A DNA stretch of 17,761 nucleotides from Opitutales bacterium (lineage in GTDB: Bacteria > Verrucomicrobiota > Verrucomicrobiia > Opitutales > Opitutaceae), in contig JAJFLS010000576.1 of assembly GCA_021772595.1 (NCBI GenBank), positions 1 to 17,761 of the forward strand. Reading direction: 5' to 3'. The position numbers and the translations under genes were made by a program. The notes under the pieces are model-generated. The model did no database searches. It was not told the DNA's origin and saw nothing but the letters and a program-made list of their open reading frames with translations. Positions 6,853-13,797 of this stretch are shown here, one piece after another (position 1 is the stretch's first letter; the number at the start of each line of letters is the position of its first letter).

Positions 6853-8382
6853 TTAGCGCGTCCCTTTCGCTTCGCGAATTTTCGCCAGACGCTCGCGCAT
6901 CGCCTGGGCGATCTCTGGATTTTCGCGGATGACATTCACGGCTTGATAAGGGTCGGTTTTCAAATTGTAGAGCTGGGCCGTTGGTGCGTCGGGTTTGATT
7001 TTCCCGTTTTCCATGTCGCTATTTACTTCGCCTGCGAAATGGAGCGCGGGGAAGCCGCCGAATCCGTGCGTGCCCACGTCCGGGCTGCTAAATCCTCCGC
7101 CAGACTGAGCAGAGATGTACATCCAGTCGCCGTCGCGGAGAGAGAGGTGCGTCTTTCTGAAAGCTGCCAGCACCAAGTGATCTCGTATCGATTTTTTTGG
7201 TTCACCGGTTAAGGCAGGGAGAATATTGAAGCTGTCGGGTCCTTCGCCTTTCTGGAGTTTCTGGTCAGTCAAGGCTGCCAATGACGCGAGAAGATCGACA
7301 TTGGAGATGAGTTGATCCGAAACGCTTCCGGCTGGGATTTTCCCTGGCCAGCGAGCGATAAACGGAACGCGGTGGCCGCCTTCCCAAGCGTCGAATTTGA
7401 AGCCGAGCAGATCGCCGTTTTGATTGTGCCCCAATGACCAGGCGTTTTGGCCGCCGAGGTTGATCATGCCGCCGTTGTCGCTGGTGAAGAGAAGCAGAGT
7501 ATTTTCGGCCAGCCCTTCTTCTTCGAGCGTGCGGGTAACTTCGCCGACGATCCAGTCCAGCTCGTGGATAAAGTCACCGTAGCGACCTGCATCGCTGGTT
7601 CCCTGGAAGCGCGGATGCGGGGTGAAGGGATGGTGAATATTGGTCGTGGCGAAATAGAGGAAGAAAGGGTTGTCTTTGTGTTCCTTTATCCAGGAAACCG
7701 CTTTTCCGGCGAGGGTCGTACCCACATAGGTGTCGTCGTAATTCGCGTGAGCGGCCTTGGCTCCGCCGATCTGATCGATGCCCATTTTTTCCTGGTGTAT
7801 CGGAGTTTCCGCTACCGTGTCATACACGAACGGGTCGTTTGGATCGAGACCGACAACTCGGTGATTTTCCACGTAAACGAAAGGCGGATGGCTGTTCACC
7901 ACCGGCATGCCGAAGTAGTAGTCGAATCCCAGCTCGAGCGGGCCGGGCTTCAGGTCACCGTTCCAGTTGGGAGTTTCTTCCCCGAAGCCCAAATGCCATT
8001 TGCCGATGCAGGCAGTCGCATAGCCGGAGCGCTTCATCACATCCGCCGCGGTCGTTTGCTCGGGATCGACGATCAGGCCGACCTTCAAGAAAACGGGAGC
8101 CCAATGTTCGCCGCGAAACGCGTACTCTCCCGTCAACAAGCAGTAACGCGAAGGCGTGCAAACCGCCGAGGCCGCGTGCGCGTCGGTAAAGCGTCGCCCT
8201 TCGCTGGCAAGTTTGTCGATATTGGGAGTCCTGACTTTGGTGGCGCCGTAGCAGCCGGTATCGCCGTAGCCGAGATCGTCGGCGAAGATGACGACGACGT
8301 TGGGCGGGGCGCTGTTAGCGGAAAAGTGAAAGGCGAAGAGTGACAAGTGAAGGGTGAGAAGCGCTTTAAGGGGTGTTTTCAT
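6853..8382 (-). CDS. Exported formylglycine-dependent sulfatase (sulfatase 1)
   Basis: The protein has 509 residues from the ATG at 8382. The frame is open further up, but that would overlap the neighbouring sulfatase. Residues 1-25 are a signal peptide with an unusual His-containing core (LLTLHLSLFAFHFSANS). It is a type I (S1) sulfatase: metal-binding ADDLGYGD (34-41), the formylglycine motif CTPSR with Cys75 converted to formylglycine by a separate maturase not encoded here, GKWHLG, NIHHPFTP, and FTSDNGGM for the second half of the metal site. It hydrolyses a sulfate ester outside the cytoplasm. It is the last gene of the ABC transporter operon, 40 nt after its paralogue, and is nearly identical to it around the catalytic core but diverged around residues 185-215 and at the C-terminus. 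Substrate unknown. Confidence 0.93.
   Translation of the reverse strand: MKTPLKALLTLHLSLFAFHFSANSAPPNVVVIFADDLGYGDTGCYGATKVRTPNIDKLASEGRRFTDAHAASAVCTPSRYCLLTGEYAFRGEHWAPVFLKVGLIVDPEQTTAADVMKRSGYATACIGKWHLGFGEETPNWNGDLKPGPLELGFDYYFGMPVVNSHPPFVYVENHRVVGLDPNDPFVYDTVAETPIHQEKMGIDQIGGAKAAHANYDDTYVGTTLAGKAVSWIKEHKDNPFFLYFATTNIHHPFTPHPRFQGTSDAGRYGDFIHELDWIVGEVTRTLEEEGLAENTLLLFTSDNGGMINLGGQNAWSLGHNQNGDLLGFKFDAWEGGHRVPFIARWPGKIPAGSVSDQLISNVDLLASLAALTDQKLQKGEGPDSFNILPALTGEPKKSIRDHLVLAAFRKTHLSLRDGDWMYISAQSGGGFSSPDVGTHGFGGFPALHFAGEVNSDMENGKIKPDAPTAQLYNLKTDPYQAVNVIRENPEIAQAMRERLAKIREAKGTR
7909..8307. repeat. High-identity duplicated block in sulfatase 1 (copy A)
   Basis: By eye this block aligns without gaps to 9491-9889 in the neighbouring sulfatase, with roughly 24 differences in 399 bases (about 94% identity). 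It codes for the catalytic N-terminal part including the formylglycine motif. Sequence outside the block is clearly less conserved, especially toward the C-terminus. This fits tandem duplication with later gene conversion or strong constraint on this part. Confidence 0.8.
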
Positions 8383-8422
8383 GATGGAGGCATTCAATTG
8401 GGAATAGAGGGATGGGATTCGC

Positions 8423-9955
8423 TTAACTTCTTTCGGGGGCGGTTCGGTCAGCGTTTCGATATTGCTCAAGCAACGTTTTCAATTCGCGAACAATCTCGGG
8501 ATGCTCGTTGTACAGATTTCTCGTTTGAGAGCGATCTGTTTCTAGATCGTATAGCTGGGCGGGTGGGGCATTCTCTTTTAGTTTCCCGTTTTCGATATCG
8601 CTATTAATTTGTTTCGTTAACAAGTGAGCTCCGGGCCCGCCTCTTTCGAAATCGGTTTCCAGCTTCCCTCGGAATCCACCGCTTCCTTGGGCGTCGATAT
8701 AGACCCATTTGCCTTTGCGGAGGGTAAGATTTTCCTTCTTAAAGGCGCTGAGGACTAGATGATCTCGGATCTGGTTTTGTGGCGAATCTGTGAGGGCGGG
8801 CAATATATTGAAACTATCCGGGCCCTCTTGAACCGCTAGGGGTTGATCGGCCAATGCCGCTAGAGTCGCGAGCAAATCTACATTGCTGATCAGTTGCTCG
8901 GAGACGGTCCCTGGAGGTATTTTGTTGGGCCAGCGAGCTATAAAAGGAATCCGGTGCCCGCCCTCCCATGCGCCGAATTTAAATCCCAACAGATCGAGGT
9001 TCAGGCGATGCCCCGCTTTCCAAGCATCTTGTCCGCCGACATTAAACATGCCGCCGTTGTCGCTAGTGAAAATGACTAGCGTGTTGTCGGCCAGACCCTC
9101 CGCCTCCAGCGTATCCATAATTTCACCAACCATCCAATCAAGTTCGTGAATGAAATCTCCATAGCGCCCGCATTCGCTGGTTCCTTGAAAGCGAGGGGCC
9201 GGCGTGAATGGGTGATGGATATTGGTTGTTGCGAGGTATAGAAAGAAAGGATCGTCTTTGTTTGCCTTGATCCATTCTACAGACTTTTCAGTCAATCGTG
9301 TCCCCACCATTCGGTCCCGATAAAGAGTGTGGGCCGCTTCAGCCCCGCCAATTTCACTCAGTTTTCGTTTCTCCGGAAAATCTTGGGTGTTCGCCCGCTT
9401 GCCAAAGACGAAAGGATCGTCCGGGACAAGACCGACGACGCGGTGATTTTCAACATAGACGAATGGCGGATGGCTATTCACAACAGGGACGCCGAAGTAG
9501 TAGTCGAATCCCAGCTCGAGCGGGCCGGGCTTCAGGTCTCCGTTCCAGTTGGGAGTTTCTTCGCCGAAGCCCAAATGCCACTTACCAATGCAGGCAGTCG
9601 CATAGCCGGAGCGCTTCATCACGTCTGCAACGGTGGTTTGCGCTGGATCGACGATCAGGCCGACCTTCAAGAAAACGGGAGCCCAATGTTCGCCGCGAAA
9701 CGCGTACTCTCCCGTCAACAAGCAATAACGCGAAGGCGTGCAAACCGCCGAGGCCGCGTGCGCGTCGGTGAATCGCCGCCCTTCGCTGGCAAGCTTGTCG
9801 ATATTGGGAGTCCTTACCTTGGTCGCGCCGTAGCAGCCGGTATCGCCGTAGCCGAGATCGTCGGCGAATATTGTGACGACGTTGGGCGGATCGGCCGCGT
9901 TCGCCAGCAGGGAAACGCAAGATGCCAAAATGAGGCTTGGGGTCTGTCTATTCAA
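8423..9955 (-). CDS. Exported formylglycine-dependent sulfatase (sulfatase 2)
   Basis: The protein has 510 residues from a TTG start at 9955. No in-frame ATG exists before the catalytic core, and the TTG directly precedes a signal peptide (MNRQTPSLILASCVSLLANA, 1-20). It is an S1-type sulfatase with ADDLGYGD (31-38), the CTPSR formylglycine motif with Cys72, GKWHLG, NIHHPFTP and FTSDNGGM. It is paralogous to the next gene, with a 94%-identical DNA block. The segment after the shared DPFV (GKRANTQDFPEKRKLSEIGG) differs from the paralogue, which suggests a different sugar or sulfate position. It lies 39 nt after the ABC permease and 40 nt before sulfatase 1, so all are likely one transcript. 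A periplasmic or cell-surface location is inferred from the signal peptide. Confidence 0.92.
   Translation of the reverse strand: MNRQTPSLILASCVSLLANAADPPNVVTIFADDLGYGDTGCYGATKVRTPNIDKLASEGRRFTDAHAASAVCTPSRYCLLTGEYAFRGEHWAPVFLKVGLIVDPAQTTVADVMKRSGYATACIGKWHLGFGEETPNWNGDLKPGPLELGFDYYFGVPVVNSHPPFVYVENHRVVGLVPDDPFVFGKRANTQDFPEKRKLSEIGGAEAAHTLYRDRMVGTRLTEKSVEWIKANKDDPFFLYLATTNIHHPFTPAPRFQGTSECGRYGDFIHELDWMVGEIMDTLEAEGLADNTLVIFTSDNGGMFNVGGQDAWKAGHRLNLDLLGFKFGAWEGGHRIPFIARWPNKIPPGTVSEQLISNVDLLATLAALADQPLAVQEGPDSFNILPALTDSPQNQIRDHLVLSAFKKENLTLRKGKWVYIDAQGSGGFRGKLETDFERGGPGAHLLTKQINSDIENGKLKENAPPAQLYDLETDRSQTRNLYNEHPEIVRELKTLLEQYRNADRTAPERS
9491..9889. repeat. High-identity duplicated block in sulfatase 2 (copy B)
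   Basis: Partner of 7909-8307, in the same orientation and ungapped. Most differences cluster in two short patches (codons near 9590-9650 and at the 9868-9876 end); the rest is identical over long runs. Confidence 0.8.
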
Positions 9956-9994
9956 TTGAGGGGTAGTTTTTAAATGAACGAAATCGTTTTGATC

Positions 9995-11053
9995 CTAGCT
10001 TCCGCGTCGGTACACCAGCTTCCAAATCTCGAATCGGTCGACCAATGCGGCGCCGAGGATGACGATCGCGGTGATGACTTTTCCGAAGGAGCTATCGTAG
10101 CCCAGCAGATTGACCATGTTTTGAAGAATGAGCAACACGGTAGTTCCAATTATCATCCCGACCACGGTCCCTTCGCCGCCACGCAGGCTGCAGCCGCCCA
10201 GGACCGCGCCGGCGATCGCGTAGAGTTCGAAGAAATTGCCGTGCATCGACGGCACAACATCCGAGGTGTAGAGGCAGAAGAAAAGCGCGGCAACCGCTGC
10301 GAGCACGGTGCAGGCTACATAGGCGAAGGCCATCACGAGAACGGTGTTGATGCCCGAGTAGCGAGCGGCTTGCTCGTTTCTACCTAGCGCCAGCAGGTAC
10401 CGCCCGAACACGGAGAGATGGAGCACGTAGTCCATTAGCGCGGAGAAGAGCAGAAACGCGATGAACGCGGCGGGCAATCCGAAGAGCTTTCCGGTGAGCA
10501 GGCTTTCGAGGCCGGCAACGCTGAACTTCGAGTCGAAGTAGCCGATCGAGGTATCATGAGTTATCGTTTGGGCGAGACCCCGGTAGCCGAGCAACCCGCA
10601 GAGCGTCACCACAAACGCGGGCAGGCGAATCTTCGCGACGAGCCATCCGTGGAAAGCGCCGATTACCACAGCGACAAGCATCAGCGCGACGATCGCTACG
10701 CTCCAGGGCATTGCAGGAATCCATCCGTGCGCGCCGGTGAGAGAGTAGAAGAAGATCGACCCGAACAAGGCCATGAGCGAGCCGACCGAAAGATCGATGC
10801 CGCCGGTTATGATGACCAGCCCCATACCGAGCGTGAAGATGCCGTACATGCCGATCTGGCGGGCGAGGTTTTCCAGATTGCGCGCCGAGAGAAAGCGCGA
10901 GTCGATCAAGCTCTGGATGAATCCGTTGGCTTCGGTGTCGCGAGAAAAGAAGATCGTCCAGAAGGCGACGAACAGAAGGACGATCGCGAGGCAGGATTCC
11001 TTGCGGTATCGGCTGAGCAACTGCGAAAGGAAGTTGGTAGCTGTATCGGTCAT
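9995..11053 (-). CDS. Ribose-type (CUT2) sugar ABC transporter permease
   Basis: This 352-residue inner-membrane protein is of the RbsC/BPD_transp_2 family. Hydrophobic segments start at ~22-36 (LAIVLLFVAFWTIFF), continue through ~70-100, and repeat to the C-terminus. The family motif ITGGIDLSVGS is at 82-92 and the late AIAGAVLGGCSLRGGEGTVVG is also typical. It forms the membrane channel for a monosaccharide with the ATPase encoded just upstream; the two genes overlap by 4 nt (ATGA, 11050-11053), which indicates translational coupling. The C-terminal VDRFEIWKLVYRRGS is slightly extended. Being followed by two sulfatases ties the imported sugar to desulfation. Confidence 0.94.
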   Translation of the reverse strand: MTDTATNFLSQLLSRYRKESCLAIVLLFVAFWTIFFSRDTEANGFIQSLIDSRFLSARNLENLARQIGMYGIFTLGMGLVIITGGIDLSVGSLMALFGSIFFYSLTGAHGWIPAMPWSVAIVALMLVAVVIGAFHGWLVAKIRLPAFVVTLCGLLGYRGLAQTITHDTSIGYFDSKFSVAGLESLLTGKLFGLPAAFIAFLLFSALMDYVLHLSVFGRYLLALGRNEQAARYSGINTVLVMAFAYVACTVLAAVAALFFCLYTSDVVPSMHGNFFELYAIAGAVLGGCSLRGGEGTVVGMIIGTTVLLILQNMVNLLGYDSSFGKVITAIVILGAALVDRFEIWKLVYRRGS

Positions 11054-12543
11054 GCGGGTACGTTCTGATGAATTTGCACGGCGAGATTCATGATGGCTTC
11101 TTCCGAAAACTCATTCTTCTCCAGCGTGCCGGTCAAGTGGCCTTCGCACATGACGGCGATTCGATGGCTCATGCCAAGGAGTTCTTCCATGTCGCTGGAG
11201 ATCATCAGAATCGCGCAGCCTTTCCGGGCGAGCTCGACCATGGCCTGATAAATCTCGTGGCGGGCGCCCATGTCGATTCCGCGGGTCGGCTCATCGAAGA
11301 TCATGACCTTCGGGGCGAGGGTCATCCATTTCGCGAGGACAACCTTTTGCTGGTTGCCGCCGCTGAGATTGCCCGCGGTGTGTTCGACATTCGGCGCTTT
11401 TACGCCGAATTCCTTGAGCCACTGAGCGGTTTGCGATCGTTCGCGGCTAGGGTTGATGCGGCCGCGGTTGCTGAATCGCGACATGGAATTCAAAGTCATG
11501 TTTTCGCAAATCGTCATCTCGAGAACGAGCCCGCTGGCTTTGCGATCTTCCGGGGCGAGAAAGACGCCGTGGGCGATGGCGTCGCGGACTTGCCCGCGTT
11601 TCAGCGGAGCGCCGTTGACCGATAAAGTTCCGGAGGGCGAAGGGTCGACGCCAAAAAGGGCTTGAGCCATTTCGGAGCGACCAGCGCCGACGAGCCCGGC
11701 CATTCCAAGTATCTCGCCCGCTCGGATCTGGAAGCTCGTGTCGCCGTGCGGCCAGCGGGTGGTGCTGAAGTTTTTCACATCCAGGACGACGTTGCCGAGG
11801 CTGGGCTCGTTTTCTGGATACACTTCTTTGAGTTCTCGTCCGATCATCATCGAGATCATGCGATCCCGATGGATTTCTTCGCCTTCCAATTCCCCGGCTA
11901 ATTCTCCGTCGCGCAACGCGACGACTCGGTCGGCGACTTGCTCGACTTCCGCCAGCCGATGCGTGATGAAGATGATGGAGATGCCTTGCTCGCGCAGTTT
12001 CTTGACGAGCGCAAGGAGCGTATCCGTTTCTTGGAGAGTCAGACTGGAAGTCGGTTCGTCGAGAATAAGCAATCGAGCGTCCATCGACAAGGCTTTGGAA
12101 ATTTCCACGAGTTGCTTCTGTCCATTGGAAAGGCTGGCGAGCGCGGTGTGCGGCTCTATGCGGAGTCCGAGTTTTTCTAGCAAAGGCCGGGCCATGTCGT
12201 GGAGCTGCTTCGTGGCGATGCAGCCAAAGCGTCTTGGTTCGCGCCCGAGGAAGATATTTCCGGCGACGTCGAGGTTGTCGAGCAGGTTGAGTTCCTGGTG
12301 TACGAAGCTGATGCCGAGACGTTCCGCAGCTTTCGCGTCATGGATGGTGACCGCTTCTCCGTCGATGAAAATCTCGCCGGAACTGGGCTCGTGGACGCCG
12401 CCGAGAATCTTCATGAGAGTGGACTTGCCCGCGCCGTTTTCGCCGATGAGCCCGACGACTTCACCCGCCGCTATTTCGAAGTCCACGTCCGAGAGCGCTT
12501 GGACGACTCCGAAGGACTTTGAAATGTTCTTCAGCTGGAGCAT
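11050..12543 (-). CDS. Sugar ABC transporter ATP-binding protein, double NBD (RbsA/CUT2 type)
   Basis: This 497-residue cytoplasmic ATPase carries two fused nucleotide-binding domains, the normal CUT2 arrangement and length. Domain one has Walker A GENGAGKST (34-42), the signature LSNGQKQLVEISKAL and Walker B LLILDEPTSSLT. Domain two has the degenerate Walker A GLVGAGRSEMAQALFG, the signature LSGGNQQKVVLAKWM and Walker B VMIFDEPTRGID; the degenerate second P-loop is usual for this family. It powers uptake through the permease encoded next (4-nt overlap). The start ATG lies 80 nt after the binding-protein stop, and that gap contains a two-tier inverted repeat. No Shine-Dalgarno is visible before the ATG. 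Confidence 0.95.
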   Translation of the reverse strand: MLQLKNISKSFGVVQALSDVDFEIAAGEVVGLIGENGAGKSTLMKILGGVHEPSSGEIFIDGEAVTIHDAKAAERLGISFVHQELNLLDNLDVAGNIFLGREPRRFGCIATKQLHDMARPLLEKLGLRIEPHTALASLSNGQKQLVEISKALSMDARLLILDEPTSSLTLQETDTLLALVKKLREQGISIIFITHRLAEVEQVADRVVALRDGELAGELEGEEIHRDRMISMMIGRELKEVYPENEPSLGNVVLDVKNFSTTRWPHGDTSFQIRAGEILGMAGLVGAGRSEMAQALFGVDPSPSGTLSVNGAPLKRGQVRDAIAHGVFLAPEDRKASGLVLEMTICENMTLNSMSRFSNRGRINPSRERSQTAQWLKEFGVKAPNVEHTAGNLSGGNQQKVVLAKWMTLAPKVMIFDEPTRGIDMGARHEIYQAMVELARKGCAILMISSDMEELLGMSHRIAVMCEGHLTGTLEKNEFSEEAIMNLAVQIHQNVPA

Positions 12544-12558
12544 TGTGGAATTAAGAAG

Positions 12559-12626
12559 TAAGAATTAGGAATGAAGAAGTGTAGGATGGGTTCTCGAACT
12601 TCTTAAATCTGCATTTCTAATTCTTA
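12559..12626 (-). promoter_or_regulatory. Two-tier inverted repeat between binding-protein and ATPase genes
   Basis: A perfect 10-bp outer arm pair (12559-12568 and 12617-12626, TAAGAATTAG and its complement) encloses a perfect 7-bp inner pair (12574-12580 and 12598-12604, AAGAAGT and complement). The outer right arm includes the stop codon of the binding-protein gene. In RNA this would be a long AU-rich stem with an internal bulge. Such intercistronic hairpins often protect the upstream message, fitting the need for more binding protein than ATPase. The function is inferred from position. Confidence 0.55.
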
Positions 12627-13604
12627 ATTTATAGACGCTTTCCAGGCGTCGCATTGGGCTTTGTATTTCAGGCCTTCGCCTTTGCGGAGGACTCGGGTTT
12701 CGACGGGGATGATCTTGTTTTCCGGAACGCCGGCATCGGCGGGAGAGGTTTTTTCAACGACGAGTTTGCGAAGCAGGACCATCGAATCGTAGCCGAACTT
12801 GTAGGGATCTTGCACGACGGTGCCGACGATCTCTCCGGCGTCGATCGCTTCGAGGGTTTTCGGGGCTTCGTCGAAGGCGATGATTTTCACTTTGCCGACT
12901 AGTCCGGCGGATCGGCACGCTTCGAGACAGGCGGGCGGGTTGTAGCTCCATAGCCCCACCATTCCCGCCAAGTCGGGGTGGGCGGTCAGGGCGTCTTCGG
13001 CGTTGGCCCGCGCTTTGGCGGCGTCGCCACCATCGGTGCGCAGATCGACGATCTCGATACCGGTTCCTTCGATGGCGTCCTTGATGCCTTGGAATCGTTC
13101 GATGGAGTTCTGCATGTCTTTGATACCGACGAAGACCATGATCTTACCGCCATTGGGCAAGGCTTCCTTGATGAGTTCGCCGCACTTTCGTCCGGCGTCG
13201 AGATTATCTGTGCCCAAATAGCAGATACGGTTGCTGTCGGGCGCGTCGCTGTCGACGCAGATGACGTGGGCGTCGTCGGCCCATTCGTTGATCATTCTCA
13301 CCTGGTTTTTAGCGCTGGTGGGGCTGATCGCCACACCCTTCGCTCCGCTGACGAGGAGGTCATCGATGATCTGCTTTTGCTTGGTCGTCGTGCCATCGCC
13401 CGTGCGAAAGAATACTTCGATGTCGTCGAAATCGCGTTCGGCCTGCTTGGCTCCCGCTTCCGCGTAGACCCAGAAGTCGGCGGACACGTTGGTGATGAAG
13501 CAGAGTTTCGTTTTACGGGCGCTTTTCTGCGTTGAGTCTTGGGAATCACTGCATCCGAAAAAGAGAAATGCGGTGGCGATGAGAAGAAAGGTGGGGGTAC
13601 GCAT
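12624..13604 (-). CDS. Sugar ABC transporter substrate-binding lipoprotein (RbsB-type)
   Basis: The protein has 326 residues and a lipoprotein signal: lipobox FFGC with Cys18 after a hydrophobic core. The mature protein is a type I periplasmic binding protein (Peripla_BP_4). It opens with KTKLCFITNVSADFWVYAEAGAKQAERDF, and later shows a first-domain KGVAISPTSAKN, the hinge-region ICVDSDAPDSNRICYLGTDN, and second-domain MVGLWSYNPPACLEA and VKIIAFDEAPKTLEAIDAGEIVGTVVQDPYKFGYDS, the classic ribose-type order. It captures the sugar and delivers it to the permease. It is the first transporter gene, with 193 nt of repeat-rich sequence upstream before the isomerase stop. The ligand cannot be read from sequence. 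Confidence 0.94.
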   Translation of the reverse strand: MRTPTFLLIATAFLFFGCSDSQDSTQKSARKTKLCFITNVSADFWVYAEAGAKQAERDFDDIEVFFRTGDGTTTKQKQIIDDLLVSGAKGVAISPTSAKNQVRMINEWADDAHVICVDSDAPDSNRICYLGTDNLDAGRKCGELIKEALPNGGKIMVFVGIKDMQNSIERFQGIKDAIEGTGIEIVDLRTDGGDAAKARANAEDALTAHPDLAGMVGLWSYNPPACLEACRSAGLVGKVKIIAFDEAPKTLEAIDAGEIVGTVVQDPYKFGYDSMVLLRKLVVEKTSPADAGVPENKIIPVETRVLRKGEGLKYKAQCDAWKASIN

Positions 13605-13660
13605 GGGTTTGAATTAAGATCGAATTTCTGGCTAAGACGAGGACTAAGAGGGGGAGAGGG

Positions 13661-13686
13661 TCGGAATGTCGCAGACATTCCGCTAC
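13661..13686 (-). repeat. REP-like palindrome, minus orientation
   Basis: A perfect 8-bp stem GGAATGTC/GACATTCC (13663-13670 with 13674-13681) surrounds GCA. Read on the minus strand it starts with the GTAG head (13686-13683). It is one of three units in the gap between the isomerase and binding-protein genes. Confidence 0.65.
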
Positions 13687-13718
13687 GGGAGAAGGGTGGT
13701 TTTGGGCGGATTCGAATT

Positions 13719-13746
13719 GTAGGAGCCTGCTCGCAGGCGATTCTAC
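13719..13746 (+). repeat. REP-like palindrome GTAGGAGC...CTAC
   Basis: The GTAG head (13719-13722) and CTAC end (13743-13746) enclose the stem GCCTGC/GCAGGC (13725-13730 with 13733-13738) around TC. It is the same element type as 14764-14787, with a paired base change in the stem. The form closely resembles REP sequences known from Pseudomonas, which is recollection rather than a search. Confidence 0.75.
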
Positions 13747-13750
13747 TTTC

Positions 13751-13778
13751 ACGGCTGCTTAGGGATAAGCAGCCCTAC
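13751..13778 (-). repeat. REP-like palindrome just past the isomerase gene
   Basis: A perfect 9-bp stem GGCTGCTTA/TAAGCAGCC (13753-13761 with 13766-13774) surrounds GGGA. The GTAG head is on the minus strand (13778-13775). It lies 20 nt beyond the isomerase stop and could form the 3' hairpin of that message. Confidence 0.7.
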
Positions 13779-13797
13779 CTTTGGGCCCGGCCGTGCG

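Noticed and set aside
6782..6856. 24-codon open frame resembling a short Tat-like start (SRRQLVPILG)
   Set aside because: Too short, ends at once, no start signals; could be chance or a gene remnant but nothing supports it.
7447..8343. 298-codon plus-strand frame opposite sulfatase 1
   Set aside because: Antisense shadow of a well-supported gene; a similar shadow appears opposite the paralogue, as expected from shared sequence.
8383..8469. Upstream extension of sulfatase 1 to 8469
   Set aside because: It would overlap the 3' end of sulfatase 2 and precede a clear signal peptide starting at 8382.
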